Shown: positions 1 to 11,830 of the stretch, one piece after another
Numbering within the stretch: position 1 is the first letter of the stretch
How the letters are laid out: every line of letters starts with the position of its first letter
NCBI GenBank assembly: GCA_000697355.1
Contig: JNEN01001216.1
Location: 62,001-126,000 of the forward strand
DNA: 64,000 bases
Direction of reading: 5' to 3'
Source: Syncephalastrum monosporum B8922
Lineage: Eukaryota; Mucoromycota; Mucoromycetes; Mucorales; Syncephalastraceae
Made by a program: the position numbers and the translations under genes
The notes under the pieces: model-generated
What the model was told of the DNA's origin: nothing
Seen by the model: only the letters and a program-made list of their open reading frames with translations
Database searches by the model: none

Positions 1-606
1 GCGTGATCGACCAATAAGGTGTGGCTAGATTGATGCGCCCCCCCCCCGCAACTGCCGAAACCCAACCTTGCCCGTTTAGCGCACCAAAATGACTGTGCAC
101 CAAGTCGTACTAAAAGAAGTCTTTTCTCCAGGTACTTCATTTACTTTACCCAGCATCCCACGCGCTACTGCTCTTCATCGCGTGTTTTTCATATAAGTTT
201 CATTTGCTTTTGGTTGGCTTGATTTCAGACCCCCGAACTCCGCTTACGTAACCAGAAGGACAATCCCATTCAGCAGCGCGATTGGTCTCCATTAATAGGC
301 GACGCTAGCGCCACCTGATCCGTCTATTGAAAAAGTGATGATTATAATTTTACAAGGATTGCTGTTCTCGGCTGTTATGGTGTATATATATAATATCGTG
401 CAAGACGTGTCAACCGAAAAAAAAACTAATGAGGATAATAATAAATGTACTGGGGTTGAGGGGAAAATGCCATGGCCATATGTGTGGGGAGAGTCATGGC
501 CATATGTGTGCGCGAGTAATGGAAAAGGAAGGGAATGGAAGACCCAAAACGTTTGAATCTCGAAGGGCAATGCGAATAAGCAATGTATAGCGGTCGATGA
601 AAATAC
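1..606. other. Intergenic DNA downstream of 7TM gene A
   Basis: No supported gene. It contains a short C homopolymer near 40-48 and a 16-bp direct repeat (471-486 and 495-510) that lies in or near the 3' UTR of the minus-strand 7TM gene A. The short open frames here have no coding character. Confidence 0.5.
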
Positions 607-2442
607 TCAGTTGCCATACATGGTCAACTCGAGCTTGGACGACTCGTCGTCATCGCGTCGATGGACGCCCTGCCGAGGCGTCGTGGGCGAGACGCTATTA
701 TCATCATAGCTGTACTGATACTTCTCGTCGATAGCTCGATTACCATAGTAATCCGGATCGCGCGGTTGCATTGAAGCCGTATGACCGGTGGCGTGTCTTT
801 GAAAAACTTGCTGGTACTTGTCCTGCTGTTGCTTGAGTTCGCTGAAAGCGTATGAATTTTGCTGCTGGTTGACATCATCGTCGTACTTGTGGAAGCTGGT
901 ATCTCCCGCAAAGGACGTGTTGGCCTTGTAGGTCGACTGGCCGATGATACCACCCGATGTTCCGTTTGCACTTGACCCAGCTCCAAGCGCGGCGTTCTTT
1001 TCAAACTTGGGGCTATAATATTAAGTTTGATATAATTAGACCCAACTGCTGATGACCAAAAATAAGTGCTGACTTACTTGACAAATATGGCGAGTTCCAC
1101 AGCGGCCGTCGCGAGAGGACCGAGATAAGTCCACACGACTGATAAGAAAACGCTGCCCGGCACATTGACCATAATGAGATCGCGGAGAATGCCGTAGAGA
1201 AGCAAAAACGTGGCAAACATCATTAAACAGTTGATAATGATAGCCACGAGCATTTTAATCTGTAAGTGCAGGAAATGTGTGTGAGCTCTCAGTAAAGAAA
1301 AAACATTCCTCCAGGGATGTATATGCTTGCCTTGAAAATGCCCATCTTGACAGCGGCGTAACGTGAACCACTCTGGTCAAATTTGGCCAAGTGCCCGTTC
1401 AGGATGCGCACAAGGCGATAGCCAGCATACAATACGACACAGCTGAAAGATGTGTTGTGCAAGAACCAAAATCCGTAGAGCAGGCGTGTGAAGACTTCGG
1501 CGGTATAGAGCTCTGTGTCAGCAAAGGCACCAGCTACAAGAGAACAAACATTGTTGATGACAAATGGCCACAGGAAAAACCATGATCCCATGATATCCAC
1601 GAGCAGAGGTGAGGGAAGCCATCCAGTCGAGATTGCTTTGTGGCTCTATCGGGTATCGAAAACGTGGTTAGGTGTCAAGTTTTTCTCTTTCTCGATCGAG
1701 AAAATTTATATTTACATCAGCTAGTAAGATTCAGGATTAGCCGAGTCCCGCTTCACATAGTAATACGAAGCTTACCCAATGTCTGTGCAATACCCACAAG
1801 ATACAGCGCAAATCCGCCGTAACCAAACTGCCAAGGAATCTCAAAAAGGACTGCCAAAAGAATGTCAATCGAAAGTATGTTTGAGCGCGGTTTTGGTCAC
1901 TCACATGACCGAGCAATTATATTGTCTGGCGAGACGTCGGCGACCAATATCACGCTAGAAACGAGTCGGACTGTATAATATTAAGAGCGTCAGAATCCGC
2001 GAATCAAATGAAATAAAAAGAAGATATCACGGGGCGTGGAGCGTCTAAATACGAGATATACTTACGGCAGTTGAAAACAACAAGAAAAAAAAGCATACAG
2101 TCCACCGGCTTGGGCCGAAGACAGCCTCGACCTTGATGTGAATCCCAAAGACGATGGCCTTTGATCACAATACGATGGAAAAGCTGCGCGGTGCCTAAAT
2201 ATGGCAGTCGCCTATTCGTTAGCATTCTCTTCTCGTTTTATCGAGGTGCTATGCGGTTCATGTTTGGGATATCCCGCGATTGTAGTACCGATTGCGATGA
2301 CAAGAGCCGAGAAGGCAATATTGACAATGTAGATGTACCACATAGCGTTTGCTTCGGCGCAGTCGTATATCGTGAGTCGCCAGTCGCAGTGGCACACACC
2401 GTCGACGCAGTGCATGGTTAGTGTTCGGCTATCCTCCGCCAT
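607..2442 (-). CDS. Seven-transmembrane-like protein A (tandem paralogue)
   Basis: Predicted 443-aa polytopic membrane protein of unknown function. Exons on the minus strand: 2442-2289, 2194-2066, 1970-1905, 1850-1776, 1720-1716 (a 5-nt microexon), 1645-1331, 1259-1078 and 1012-607; they sum to 1332 nt and close in frame. The start is the ATG at 2442 (MAED), matching MAEE in the paralogue. The N-terminus carries closely spaced cysteines (CVDGVCHCDW), followed by about seven hydrophobic helices and a hydrophilic, Q- and D-rich tail with KQQQ...YQQVFQ. This topology resembles a GPCR, but no family motif is recognised and a receptor role is inference. The paralogue at 5889-7614 shares exon lengths 129, 75, 5, 315 and 182. 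The intron after GIFK starts with GC instead of GT. Confidence 0.85.
1716..1720 (-). other. 5-nt microexon of 7TM gene A
   Basis: The five bases ctgat are flanked on the minus strand by ...ttactag and gtaaat. The upstream exon ends in phase 1 and the downstream exon (SHKAIS) must be entered in phase 0, so a small exon of length 2 mod 3 is required. Including it yields Ala-Asp. The paralogue has ctgac in the same place. Confidence 0.75.
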
Positions 2443-5400
2443 GGTGCGATGTCAGTAGAGTCGCAGCAAGTAGAGAGTGAAGAAGAGAGAACAGAAAAGA
2501 AAAAGAATTGAAAAATGGCTTGAAGCTGAAGCCTTGATCTTATACGTCAGATAGTCTGTGGATGTCGTGCGCTCGCGGGCAGCGCTGTTAGCTGGAGGAC
2601 CACTCATTTTATACTTTTTTTTAACTCACTGAGAAAATAAGGTCCCTGTCCCCCCTAAGGCCGTTGAGTTAACTCAGATACACATCGAAGATCATGATGG
2701 GCACATAGACGACCGTATGTGCAGAGCTTCCAGATTTGAAAAGTGATTTGCGAGGGATGTGCAACATGAGGCGGGCTTTTTTTTCACTCTTGGCTCGGAA
2801 GGATCAAGTCCGTGAGCGAGTGACCTATCGCGTGTCGCCAATGACCCCTATATTGAGTTAGAATGCCCATGCTAAGGAAATCGTGGATAGCCACCCTCTG
2901 TCCCTATTCCACTGTCCTACAACGGAGTGATTATAAAATCCATCGGTTGTTATTACCTCATGATCCTCTTCCTTCGTCAAAGTCGATAGAGTAACGGAGC
3001 ATATGCCTTTTTTTCATTTCAGACATTTCATAAATGGGAAATGAAATCGACTTGTGGAGAAAGAGCCCAGGCCCTCGATATAAAAAAAAAAGTGCCACGC
3101 AATAACTTGACTAGTGCTTCTATTTTCATGAGAAAAAAAAATTGAAGACCAATTCGAGACATACCTCTTCGTTTCTTTGGTTGCACACAACACATAATTG
3201 TCGTCGGACGATGATAATTTTTTATAGGAGTGCACATTGTTGGAAAGAGGCGTACAAGGCGAGAAGAGACGTTACGAAGCTAATACATGTGTTATGTAGG
3301 GGAATAGCCTGTTTCCCAGGGACGAGGATAAGGCACAAGCAAGAGATGACGGTGTCATCCTGCTGGAAAGTATAAGGCACATTTCAAGAATGAACTTAAA
3401 AAAGAATTATGGAAACAGCGGAAACTAGCACTGACCCCGTGAAGAGAGCTCCTCGCTGCTCTGCTGTTCGTTTAAATCAAGCTGTCAACTGTCTGTGCAA
3501 TGCAATCCTGATAGAATTCAACCATTACTTGATACACGTTTGGGGATGTATTATCGTTTATCAATATGAAAAACACGCCTTCATAAAGGCAGTTTGATTT
3601 CATAACTAAAGGAGCTCGGACTGATGCGGATAGAACAGTCAACGAAGACACTTCGGTCCACATTCTGAATTTGTATGACAATTTGAAGATGTACTCCTGG
3701 GACTCACTTCAGCTGACTCACGAAGCAAGCTTTCTTCGGAAACAAACCCTAACAAGTGCGAGACACGGCCAGATTTCAAGCATAATATTAGAAACCAGGG
3801 CAGCAAGGTAAGGCCTCCCTCGGGCCTCTGCGCTTTGCAAAGCGCGAAGCGGTTCTATCGTTGTCCAATCAAGATGGTCCATTGATCAAGGGTCGTACAT
3901 CGGTTGCACCGAAACGGGGTGATTTAATGCCATCGTGTAGTACAACCTTCGTTAAACACCAGAAAAGGCAACGGAAACGGAAAAGGTGAGCATGGGAGGA
4001 TAAGCAAGAATTAAAACTCTCCAGAGGTCGTACTATATGTATATCACTTCGTTGCAGCGAGTACAAAAAAATCCTTCAATTAGGAGTTTTTTAGTGTTTA
4101 AGCGTTGTGTTTGATTTGTCTATGAGGGACAGGATCAACTTGCATTTTCAACCTGTAAAGTTTCTGTCGGACTTCGTATCGTTCCTGAGTAACCTGGAAG
4201 TGCATTTTCATTTCAATGTTGATGCAGCGCATCAACAGGAAATAAAAGCTTTCATTATCTCTTGTGCGCACACAGTACTTCTATTCTGTTGTGTTTTCCT
4301 CTTCATCCGCCTATATATTTTTATTTGTATAAACAGTCGCATAATCCTGTGTGCTCTACAATTCTTAATTTATACGCATCATCCCTTATTTTTTAAGTAT
4401 CACCCATGCTTACTCGTTCTGTGTCCCGTCAGGTGCACTATTCCATTTCTACAGAGATAGTTAATAATTACAGGACGACGTTATGTTCAGGTTCCTATGG
4501 GTACTATGACGATACCATATCGCTGCTGCAGGTAGCGCAGGTGTAATTCCTCGTTATCTGGAAAAAAGAACAAAGGCAGCAATCACTCGAGACCATAAAG
4601 CTTCTGTGATAGGTAATATCTGGCTTTTTCCCAAATTGCTCAGCATGGACATTTGCAAAACATCAAGGAGGTGCGTTTGTCATCAGTAAAGTGATATAGC
4701 GGATACTTGCTTACGGTGAAGCAAAAGTGAGACGACCTGCAAAGTGAGACGAACCTTAAAGCTGTGCCAACTCCGTTCACTCACACTTTCAGGGTCCTGT
4801 CCGGCGGGACTTTGAAGATGGCGGGAGAAGACGGTTAGGTGCCTTAGTTAACCGGGAGCATGTTATGCTCAAGAGAAGACGTATATGGGTGACTATACTT
4901 CGACCACCTTCCGAGCACACAAGCATCCTACTGGGCGCGGTAATGACTTGAAGCTAACAACGGCTTCAGCCACTTTTTGTAAGACTTTCACATCAAAATT
5001 GTGAGACACCTCGCAGCATTTATCGGTGGACTCGAAACCCAGCTGAGAGAGGATTAAGCAAAGTGTGAATCAAAGAAGGCTACGAAGCGTCCTAATGTGT
5101 ATATGGGATGCCTGTATGCTACACCATGATATTGTATATGGGACTTTGCTCATCACAATATCTGAAAATCTTCGATCAAATGTTCATATTACTACAAACC
5201 CAGTACGGGTTGATATAAGCCTACCTACATATTCGGTTTTCTAGAATTGTTTTTTGTAAATGGCTGCACCTCTATTCCTCCTGTTGACGCACTCTTCTCC
5301 ATGTCGGATCTTACATTTTCCGATGATATGAAAGGAAGACAGCATACATGGTAAAAACAGCCCTTGCCGAGCTGATTATTCTCCTCGCAAACGTTTACTT

Positions 5401-5888
5401 AACACCCCTGCCATGAAACATGCTTGTGTGTTTGCCCCTGCAAGCAGGAGAGTGTTGTATCACTGCGCAACAGACCGCGGATCAAACAAGCACCGACAAT
5501 TCTTACTCTTCTTTGCAGCGCCACGCAGAGAGTGACAATATTTTCAGCACACCTCTCCTTACAAAGGACGAGTCAAACTGGTTGCTTAAAAACAGGTCTA
5601 TATAGAGTAAGTAAGATATTTAAGTGCTATAAGTTACAAGCTAGACTACATATGTTTGCAGGGAAATAGGTGGTGAGACGGAAGATGGAAAAAGGTTTAC
5701 GTTTCTGCATGTAAGATAATGAATTAGAATTCAGCCTTTTCGTTCGGGCGCAAGCGAAGGCATGCTTAATGCCTCAAAGCACGAGGGAAAACGGTAGACT
5801 GATGGCATGGAGTAATAAGGAGAATGATGAAATGCATGCAATGCGTATAGAAAATGGCAGAAAAAAAAAGATCGACACGGATGCGTGC
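2443..5888. other. Gene-poor intergenic region between the 7TM paralogues
   Basis: About 3.4 kb without a supportable gene. Short open frames exist on both strands but show no conserved motif, no convincing splice structure and no codon bias. A perfect 16-bp palindrome lies at 3830-3845. Part of the region upstream of 2442 is presumably the promoter of 7TM gene A. Confidence 0.5.
3830..3845. repeat. 16-bp perfect palindrome
   Basis: The sequence GCGCTTTGCAAAGCGC equals its own reverse complement. It follows a second imperfect inverted repeat (aggcc...ggcct) about 12 bp upstream. Function unknown; it may be a degraded mobile-element end or simply a hairpin. Confidence 0.7.
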
Positions 5889-7614
5889 TTATCTTTCGTC
5901 AACGAGTTGAATCTGAGACGATTTGTCGTCGTCTCGGATAGGTGAATGGTCGTGATGCTCCAAAGACGAAGGTTTGATGTCGTTGTAATAGGTCAATTCA
6001 AATTTAGTGCTGGGAAGCTCGACGACCTCGTTTAATGTAGGTGCATTCGCGCTGCTATTGTGCTGATGGTGTCGCGAGCTGCTGTGCTTCTGAAACACTT
6101 GCTGATATTGCATTTGCTGCTGTTTTAAATCTTCAAAGGCATGGTGGTTCATAGACTGTGTAAAACTCGCTTCAAGACCGGCAACTGCGAAGCTGGACGA
6201 CTGAGTCTCCTCGTGAGACGTGGACTTGCCGCCGCTAGAGCTTTTCAGGCCAAGATTCGTGTTCTCGTTCAGGTGTGGGCTATTTGATCATGATAAAAGG
6301 TTAGACTTGGAGGGACGGTATGGGAGCCGGTCATGCATACTTGAAGATGATGGCGATTTCGACACATAGCGTCGTCAGAGGCCCAAGGAAATTCCACACC
6401 ACTCCCAAGAAAATGCTACCGGGAGCATTGACCATGATTTGGTCGCGGAGGGCGCCATACATGAGCAACAAAAGTGCAAACATCAAGAGGCACACAGCAA
6501 GAATGCCCATCACAGCTCGAATCTATCTATTTGTATTAGCAGCAGCTCGCTAAGCTACCAAAGTGTTTAATTGATTACCTTGAAAATACCAGTTCTGACA
6601 GAGGCATATCGTGGTCCTGAGGATTGAATCTTGGCAAGATGTCGGTTCAGGATACGCACAAGCCGTATGCCGGAGAATAGCACGGCAGCAGCAAGCGATG
6701 CACAGTGGATAAACCAGAGCACGTAAAGGACGTGTACGAAAACCTCGGCAATATACAGGTTCGTGCGGGCATAAGCGCCGGAGATCAGTGAGCAGATGTT
6801 GTTCAGGATAAACGGCGCGAGAAAGAATGTAGAACCAATAACGTCCACCATACGCGGCGATGGTAGCCATCCACTGGAAATCGCTTTATGACTCTGTATA
6901 AATTATAGAAAAGCCATCAGATGACTGATACCATCAGCCTTTGTCTTTGACTCACGTCAGCTGAAAACATGGTATGAGTATCTAGACCAATAGTTCACTA
7001 ATAATGCTTGTCTTACCTAGCGTTTGTGCAATGCCGACCAGGTACAACGCAAAGGCCCCGTAACCAAATTGCCAGGGAAACTCATACATAACTATGGTCT
7101 ATATGAATCTTTCTCTGCTACTGCTACTGCAGTAGGGAACTTACAAGACCGAGATACCATGTCGGAGGCGATGTCGGTCACCAATATGACACTTGTCAGA
7201 AGGCGGACTGTTAAAAACTTTCAGTATTTTTTTTATCTTGTTGACGTTCCCAGCCAATCACTTACGGAGGTTGTAAATCATCAGTGACAGCAACATACAA
7301 TCAATCGGCTTCGGCCGCAGACATCCTTTTGCTGAACCAGTATCGAATAATCGATGCCCTTTGAAGAATATGCGATGAATCAATAGGGAGACACCTAAGA
7401 GAAGGATATCGATGTTGGGACGCTGAAAATGAATTGTCTGATAATATGTATTACCAATTACAAAAACGAAGGCGGAAATGGCGATATTCGCGATATAGAC
7501 ACCTCGCATGGCGTTGGACTCGACACAATTCGTGATAGTAACACGCCAATCGCAATGACATACATCGCCAATACAGTGATAATCAAATGTGCGCTTCGTA
7601 AGTTCTTCGGCCAT
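5889..7614 (-). CDS. Seven-transmembrane-like protein B (tandem paralogue)
   Basis: Predicted 439-aa polytopic membrane protein, paralogue of the gene at 607-2442. Exons on the minus strand: 7614-7455, 7394-7266, 7207-7145, 7091-7017, 6960-6956 (5-nt microexon), 6893-6579, 6522-6341 and 6279-5889; they sum to 1320 nt and close in frame. An in-frame upstream ATG at 7698 exists, but the start at 7614 (MAEE) aligns with MAED of gene A. Shared blocks include HCDWR near the N-terminus, KGHRL..., CLRPKP.DCML, WQFGYG.FALYLVGIAQTL, SHKAIS.GWLPSP and KQQQ..YQQVFQ in the tail. About seven hydrophobic helices are visible. All introns here are GT-AG, including the one that is GC-AG in gene A. Function unknown. 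Confidence 0.85.
6956..6960 (-). other. 5-nt microexon of 7TM gene B
   Basis: The five bases ctgac are flanked on the minus strand by ttttcag and gtgagt. Splitting the intron here gives introns of 56 and 62 nt and restores the frame, encoding Ala-Asp before SHKAIS. The sequence also fits a branch-point consensus, but it lies about 60 nt from the acceptor, which is far for a fungal branch site. Confidence 0.75.
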
Positions 7615-10600
7615 CGATGGGATATAACGGGTTGGTTTGTTTAGGCTAATGTCGAGGATGCACTTTTCTTTTTGCGGCGGAGAGAGAGTCAGGGGCACCC
7701 AGGTGAGGATATAAAAAGCTTTAGCGCTAACTGTGTTGTTAAAAAAAAAGAAAACGGCTGTTTAAGTGACAACGGCTAAAGCATGTACTGTCACGTCAAA
7801 AGTGTATCCTTCTTTTTTTTTGTCTTTGAGAAAGAGAGGGAAAAAGAGGTCTACGGGGTTTTATTTGGGTTTTCTCACCCTCATATTTTGTAGATTTCGC
7901 GCTCTATATGTCCGCATACAGAGATGCACATTTACAGAAAGCCGCCCCCATTGTCATACGCATCGCTTCGGCGGCGCCTTTCCATGGTTTAAAACGTTTT
8001 ATGATGTGCATACGGCCTTAGCTTTGTTTGCTTACCGTCTGCTCTCCCTTTTTTTTCAGCGCCAGATTCTGGGAAAAGCGGAGCGGTGCTTTCAGGAAGA
8101 CAGCTTTTGGCATCGCACGGTTCCTTTCTCTTTTTTAGTTCCAAATCTTTTATTCAGGTATGTCGGCACGTATGTTACCCACACTCGCCCTATTGACTCG
8201 AATTGAGAGTGCGATGGAGGCGTTCCAGACTTCTTTTTTTATCTTGCTGAAATTGACATTTCGTCGTAATCCGAACATCCAGATCCTTGTGCAACATTAC
8301 CAGGACACGCGGCTCTTGTGCGATCACAATCCGCGGCCTCCAAACATATAATTTTGTCAGCTCTCTTATTCGCGCCTCCTTGTGTTTTGCCTGAAATGCC
8401 TTTTCTAGTTCATAGGTATGTAATCTGTTTGTAACAAGGAGGCCATGCACTTAATCTACATGACAGGACACTCTGTCCCTTCGACTCTTTCATTCATCTC
8501 GCTGATGAACCCCGGCAAAGATATTTTGTGTGCCGCACCCCGCTTACAGAACTAGACCCAAAAAGCAAGCGAAGAATTCACGTGATGAATTTGAAAGCTG
8601 ATCCCTTGTTCTCTAGTCCAATCATACTCCAATCAGCGATTGTGTCCTAAGCTTTGTGACAATCTACAGTTCCACTGCAGCTTCACCTTTGTCAATCCAG
8701 CAAAACAAAAATTTGACAAGTTGTACCACCTTGTGGACTGCAGATCGTAGCAAGAAGTATGTTTTTAATTGCTAACCTGTGCCTCCTCAGCTATTTCCAA
8801 AGTCAGCCAGATCCCTCGAGATATAATGCGGGGTCATGGGAAAGCTGTTCCTTCCTACTGTGCACGGTGATGTCAGCAGTCGTGTCAATATGCTTCTCAG
8901 ATGCTTATGTGAACGTGTACGAGAAAAGTGAGCACTCCTAGTTTATGAGCTTCATCTCCTTCGGCAAAATAGTTTTCGCCGCTGGACATTGCGCGTGCCT
9001 TGTGCCAACTATTTCTCAAATCTGGCCAACCCAATTAAGAACCGAGTCGATGACTTCTCGCTGTGCTTTACTTTGCTGTACACTGTATATTAAAACTCGT
9101 GAGTGCACTGTTGGACTTAACGTGTGTGATCAGCGCGGATAACACGAAGGGTTCTAGAGCATGTGTCATGGATTTAACTTACAATACGGCTTTGAGCTGC
9201 CTTAAAACCTTATCTCCCCTGCTGTCTGCCGTTCATACAACTATTAATATATGCGTATATTATGCTCAAACGCGAAGCATCCTTTTGCTAAGCTCCTGTA
9301 CATAATAATATGACCATTGCTTGAAGACATCGGTGATTCCGTCGGATGGCATTGTATTCACTGATTTCCATTTATTACTTGTCCATGTTTCTAGATTATT
9401 GTCAAGTTATAGATGTTTGCATATGACTTTCACTATTTATGAATGACGGATAATACGTCACGAAACGCTTTGTTTTTCGCCCTCTACATGCTAATTGTTT
9501 CGAAATCTACGGGAAGATCACCCAAATATGACAAGATGAGTATCGTGTTCCTCCATAGATCATACGTCAGTCGCATCAAAGGACAGTTTAATACGATAGT
9601 CTCTCTTTCTGCATCAAGTATATAGTGCCATTGCTCTGTAAGTTCCATTCACGCAGCTGAATATGAGGTATGCCAACTCAAAATATTGAATGGTTCATGC
9701 GGAAAACAGTACCTATCTAATGCATGCTACAGTATCGTTCATATTACGATCTATCAAGGCAATATCATCCTTATACTGCTGCCATGGAAGTGTCTGATTT
9801 TTGAGCCTTAGTTGCTGATGTGTCATTTCATGTCACTTGCTGTAGTCATTGTTAAACAAGTACAACTGGCCTGATCGGTGGAGGTAGTCAGCAGGAATAC
9901 TACCAGTTGTGACCTCATTTTATCGAGCTCGATGGCACAGCATTTTCAGAAAAATATCAAATGCACTATCTTCACCAAAGCTCGTTCGATCTTGGAATGG
10001 GGCTGTTATATGTCGATTTAGATATAGCTAGCACAGCTGACCGAAATTGCGTCCATGCATTTTTTTTGTAGTGCGACAAAATCTCTCAACAGAGGATTTA
10101 TGGTGCTCTCGCATTTATGTGCTATATACTGATACCGATTATTATTATGCACTCTCAGGCTTCCAGACATACGCTATATTCAATTCATCAATATTCTCTA
10201 GTTTCTACGTTCTTGTGTATGATGGGCACCATCTAAGCTAAACTTGATATTCCATCCTCGTTTTCATCTTGTATACGCTGGGCTTTCATCCTTTTGCATC
10301 CTTATAAGGTGGTTCGCATGTTTATATATTGAGGGTAATCTGTTATGTATATCTAGTCCAGCACGACCGAGATAAAATTATCTGTGGTGTTGCTGTTGAT
10401 TACCCATTTTCCCTCTCGTTCTATTGTACTCCTTTTGAGACCAAAAGGCGGAGCTCTTCTCCACTTAACAATCCTGGATAAATCATGCTGTACAATGGAT
10501 CGCTTTTGTTTAGCTTTGATTAGAATTTGTTTAGTAGATGACGGGAGATGGATAGCTCAGCAAAGAAATCCTTTGAGTTATGACATCCTCTATATTCCTA

Positions 10601-10947
10601 CCTGCTGTCAGCATAGTTTATCAACATGAAAAATATTTATACTGTTTGATAGTGGTGCTCCTGTTGATGAATACGCTATGCACTCCTTAAGAGTATATCG
10701 AGACTTGCTATTAAGACGCATAATTGGTGTCAAGAGGTTGGTGATGGGCATCGGGAAATTGGAGAAATTGTGGCTTATAACCCTGGCTCGCGACGCGCTT
10801 CCAGGAAGGATATCCACGAGTGGTCAAACTTACTTGTACAGGATCGCTTGAACGGCCTCATTGTGTTATGAGACAGACTACCTAAGTGGTCTGTGCTCTT
10901 TTACTACCCCTCACTCTTTTTACGACACTCCCCTCTCTATAATCAAA
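7615..10947. other. Gene-poor intergenic region
   Basis: About 3.3 kb, AT-richer than the coding parts, without a supportable gene. It starts with a T- and C-rich tract that is probably the promoter of 7TM gene B on the minus strand. Open frames up to 146 codons (7766-8206) show no recognisable motif and are probably chance. Confidence 0.45.
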
Positions 10948-11205
10948 ATGTTCGCCGGCACCAAAATACGACCGCTGAATCATCTCCAAAAACAACGCAT
11001 CACGTCCAACCTTTTTGTCCTTGTGGCATTAGGTGCGATTGCGACTGTCGCCGCCCCGACGCTATTCCCCTGTCCAGCATTCGACCAAAATGACAAGGCA
11101 GCTCGACTGGAAGCAAGGCGGAAACTAAAGGAACAACAACAAGCCAATACTCCTGTGATTATCAAAAAGCGAAGGACGCCCGCAGAAGAAGACCACACCA
11201 CATAG
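10948..11205 (+). CDS. Small single-span membrane protein, 85 aa
   Basis: Uninterrupted 85-codon frame. The chosen ATG at 10948 follows a pyrimidine-rich leader with tctataatcaaa just before it; a longer reading from upstream lacks a better start. A basic N-terminus is followed by one hydrophobic segment (about residues 20-40, NLFVLVALGAIATVAAPTLF), a CP motif, then a charged helix with ARLEARRKLKEQQQ and a basic-acidic tail. The layout (short basic head, one helix, charged tail) fits a small mitochondrial inner-membrane or ER protein, but no family was recognised. No intron is needed. Confidence 0.6.
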   Translation: MFAGTKIRPLNHLQKQRITSNLFVLVALGAIATVAAPTLFPCPAFDQNDKAARLEARRKLKEQQQANTPVIIKKRRTPAEEDHTT

Positions 11206-11830
11206 ATCCTCCAATCCCTCCCTCCCATAATATCATCTTTAGCTACGCATCAAATGTTCCCTTTCTCTCCCACCTCCCCAGACTCGCCTGTTTATTTTGT
11301 ATTCAACTTTTAAAAACAAGGATATCATCCTACAGTACATACATAGTAGATATGTACTACCCGTTGCCATGGGAATCTAGCCCCGAACCCCTTCTTTTGG
11401 TATGTGGATGTCTAAAAGGGAACGACCCCTGGGACATCGTTGCCTCCTCGAGACATGTAATCGCTCGCCCCTCTTTGTTGGATATGAGCGGGAAAAAAAG
11501 AGATAAAGAAACCTACAGTAAGAGTAAGATGAATGTTTGTTGGTGGTACTGAGCTGTATGTAATGTATGTACGCTGGAAGTCAAAAGTAGTGTGGTACAC
11601 GGCAAGCAGCAGTGCTCTAGTAGGTAACTCTACGAGTGACACCCGCTCCAAACTGAACTTTTTTTTTTGGCTCTTGTCTTTTTTTCTTTTACTGTACTTT
11701 CGCGGCTGTCCCTTTTCCCTTTTACTTCCCTTGCTAGACCGTTCGTTTCTAAGCACCACCTTTTCCTTCTTCTTCTTTTTGATCTTCCGCCTCTTTGTTT
11801 GCTACACACTGTGCGACCCTCCCCTGTGAA
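11206..11830. other. Intergenic DNA between small membrane protein and NDK gene
   Basis: Contains the 3' flank of the 85-aa gene and, from about 11650, a strongly pyrimidine-rich leader (ctttttttcttttactg...ccttcttcttctttttg) typical of promoters in this window, ending at the proposed NDK start at 11831. Open frames on either strand look like chance. Confidence 0.5.

Noticed and set aside
7766..8206. 146-codon plus-strand ORF
   Set aside because: Composition is F-, R- and C-rich like random frames, it lies in the upstream region of 7TM gene B, and no family features are seen.
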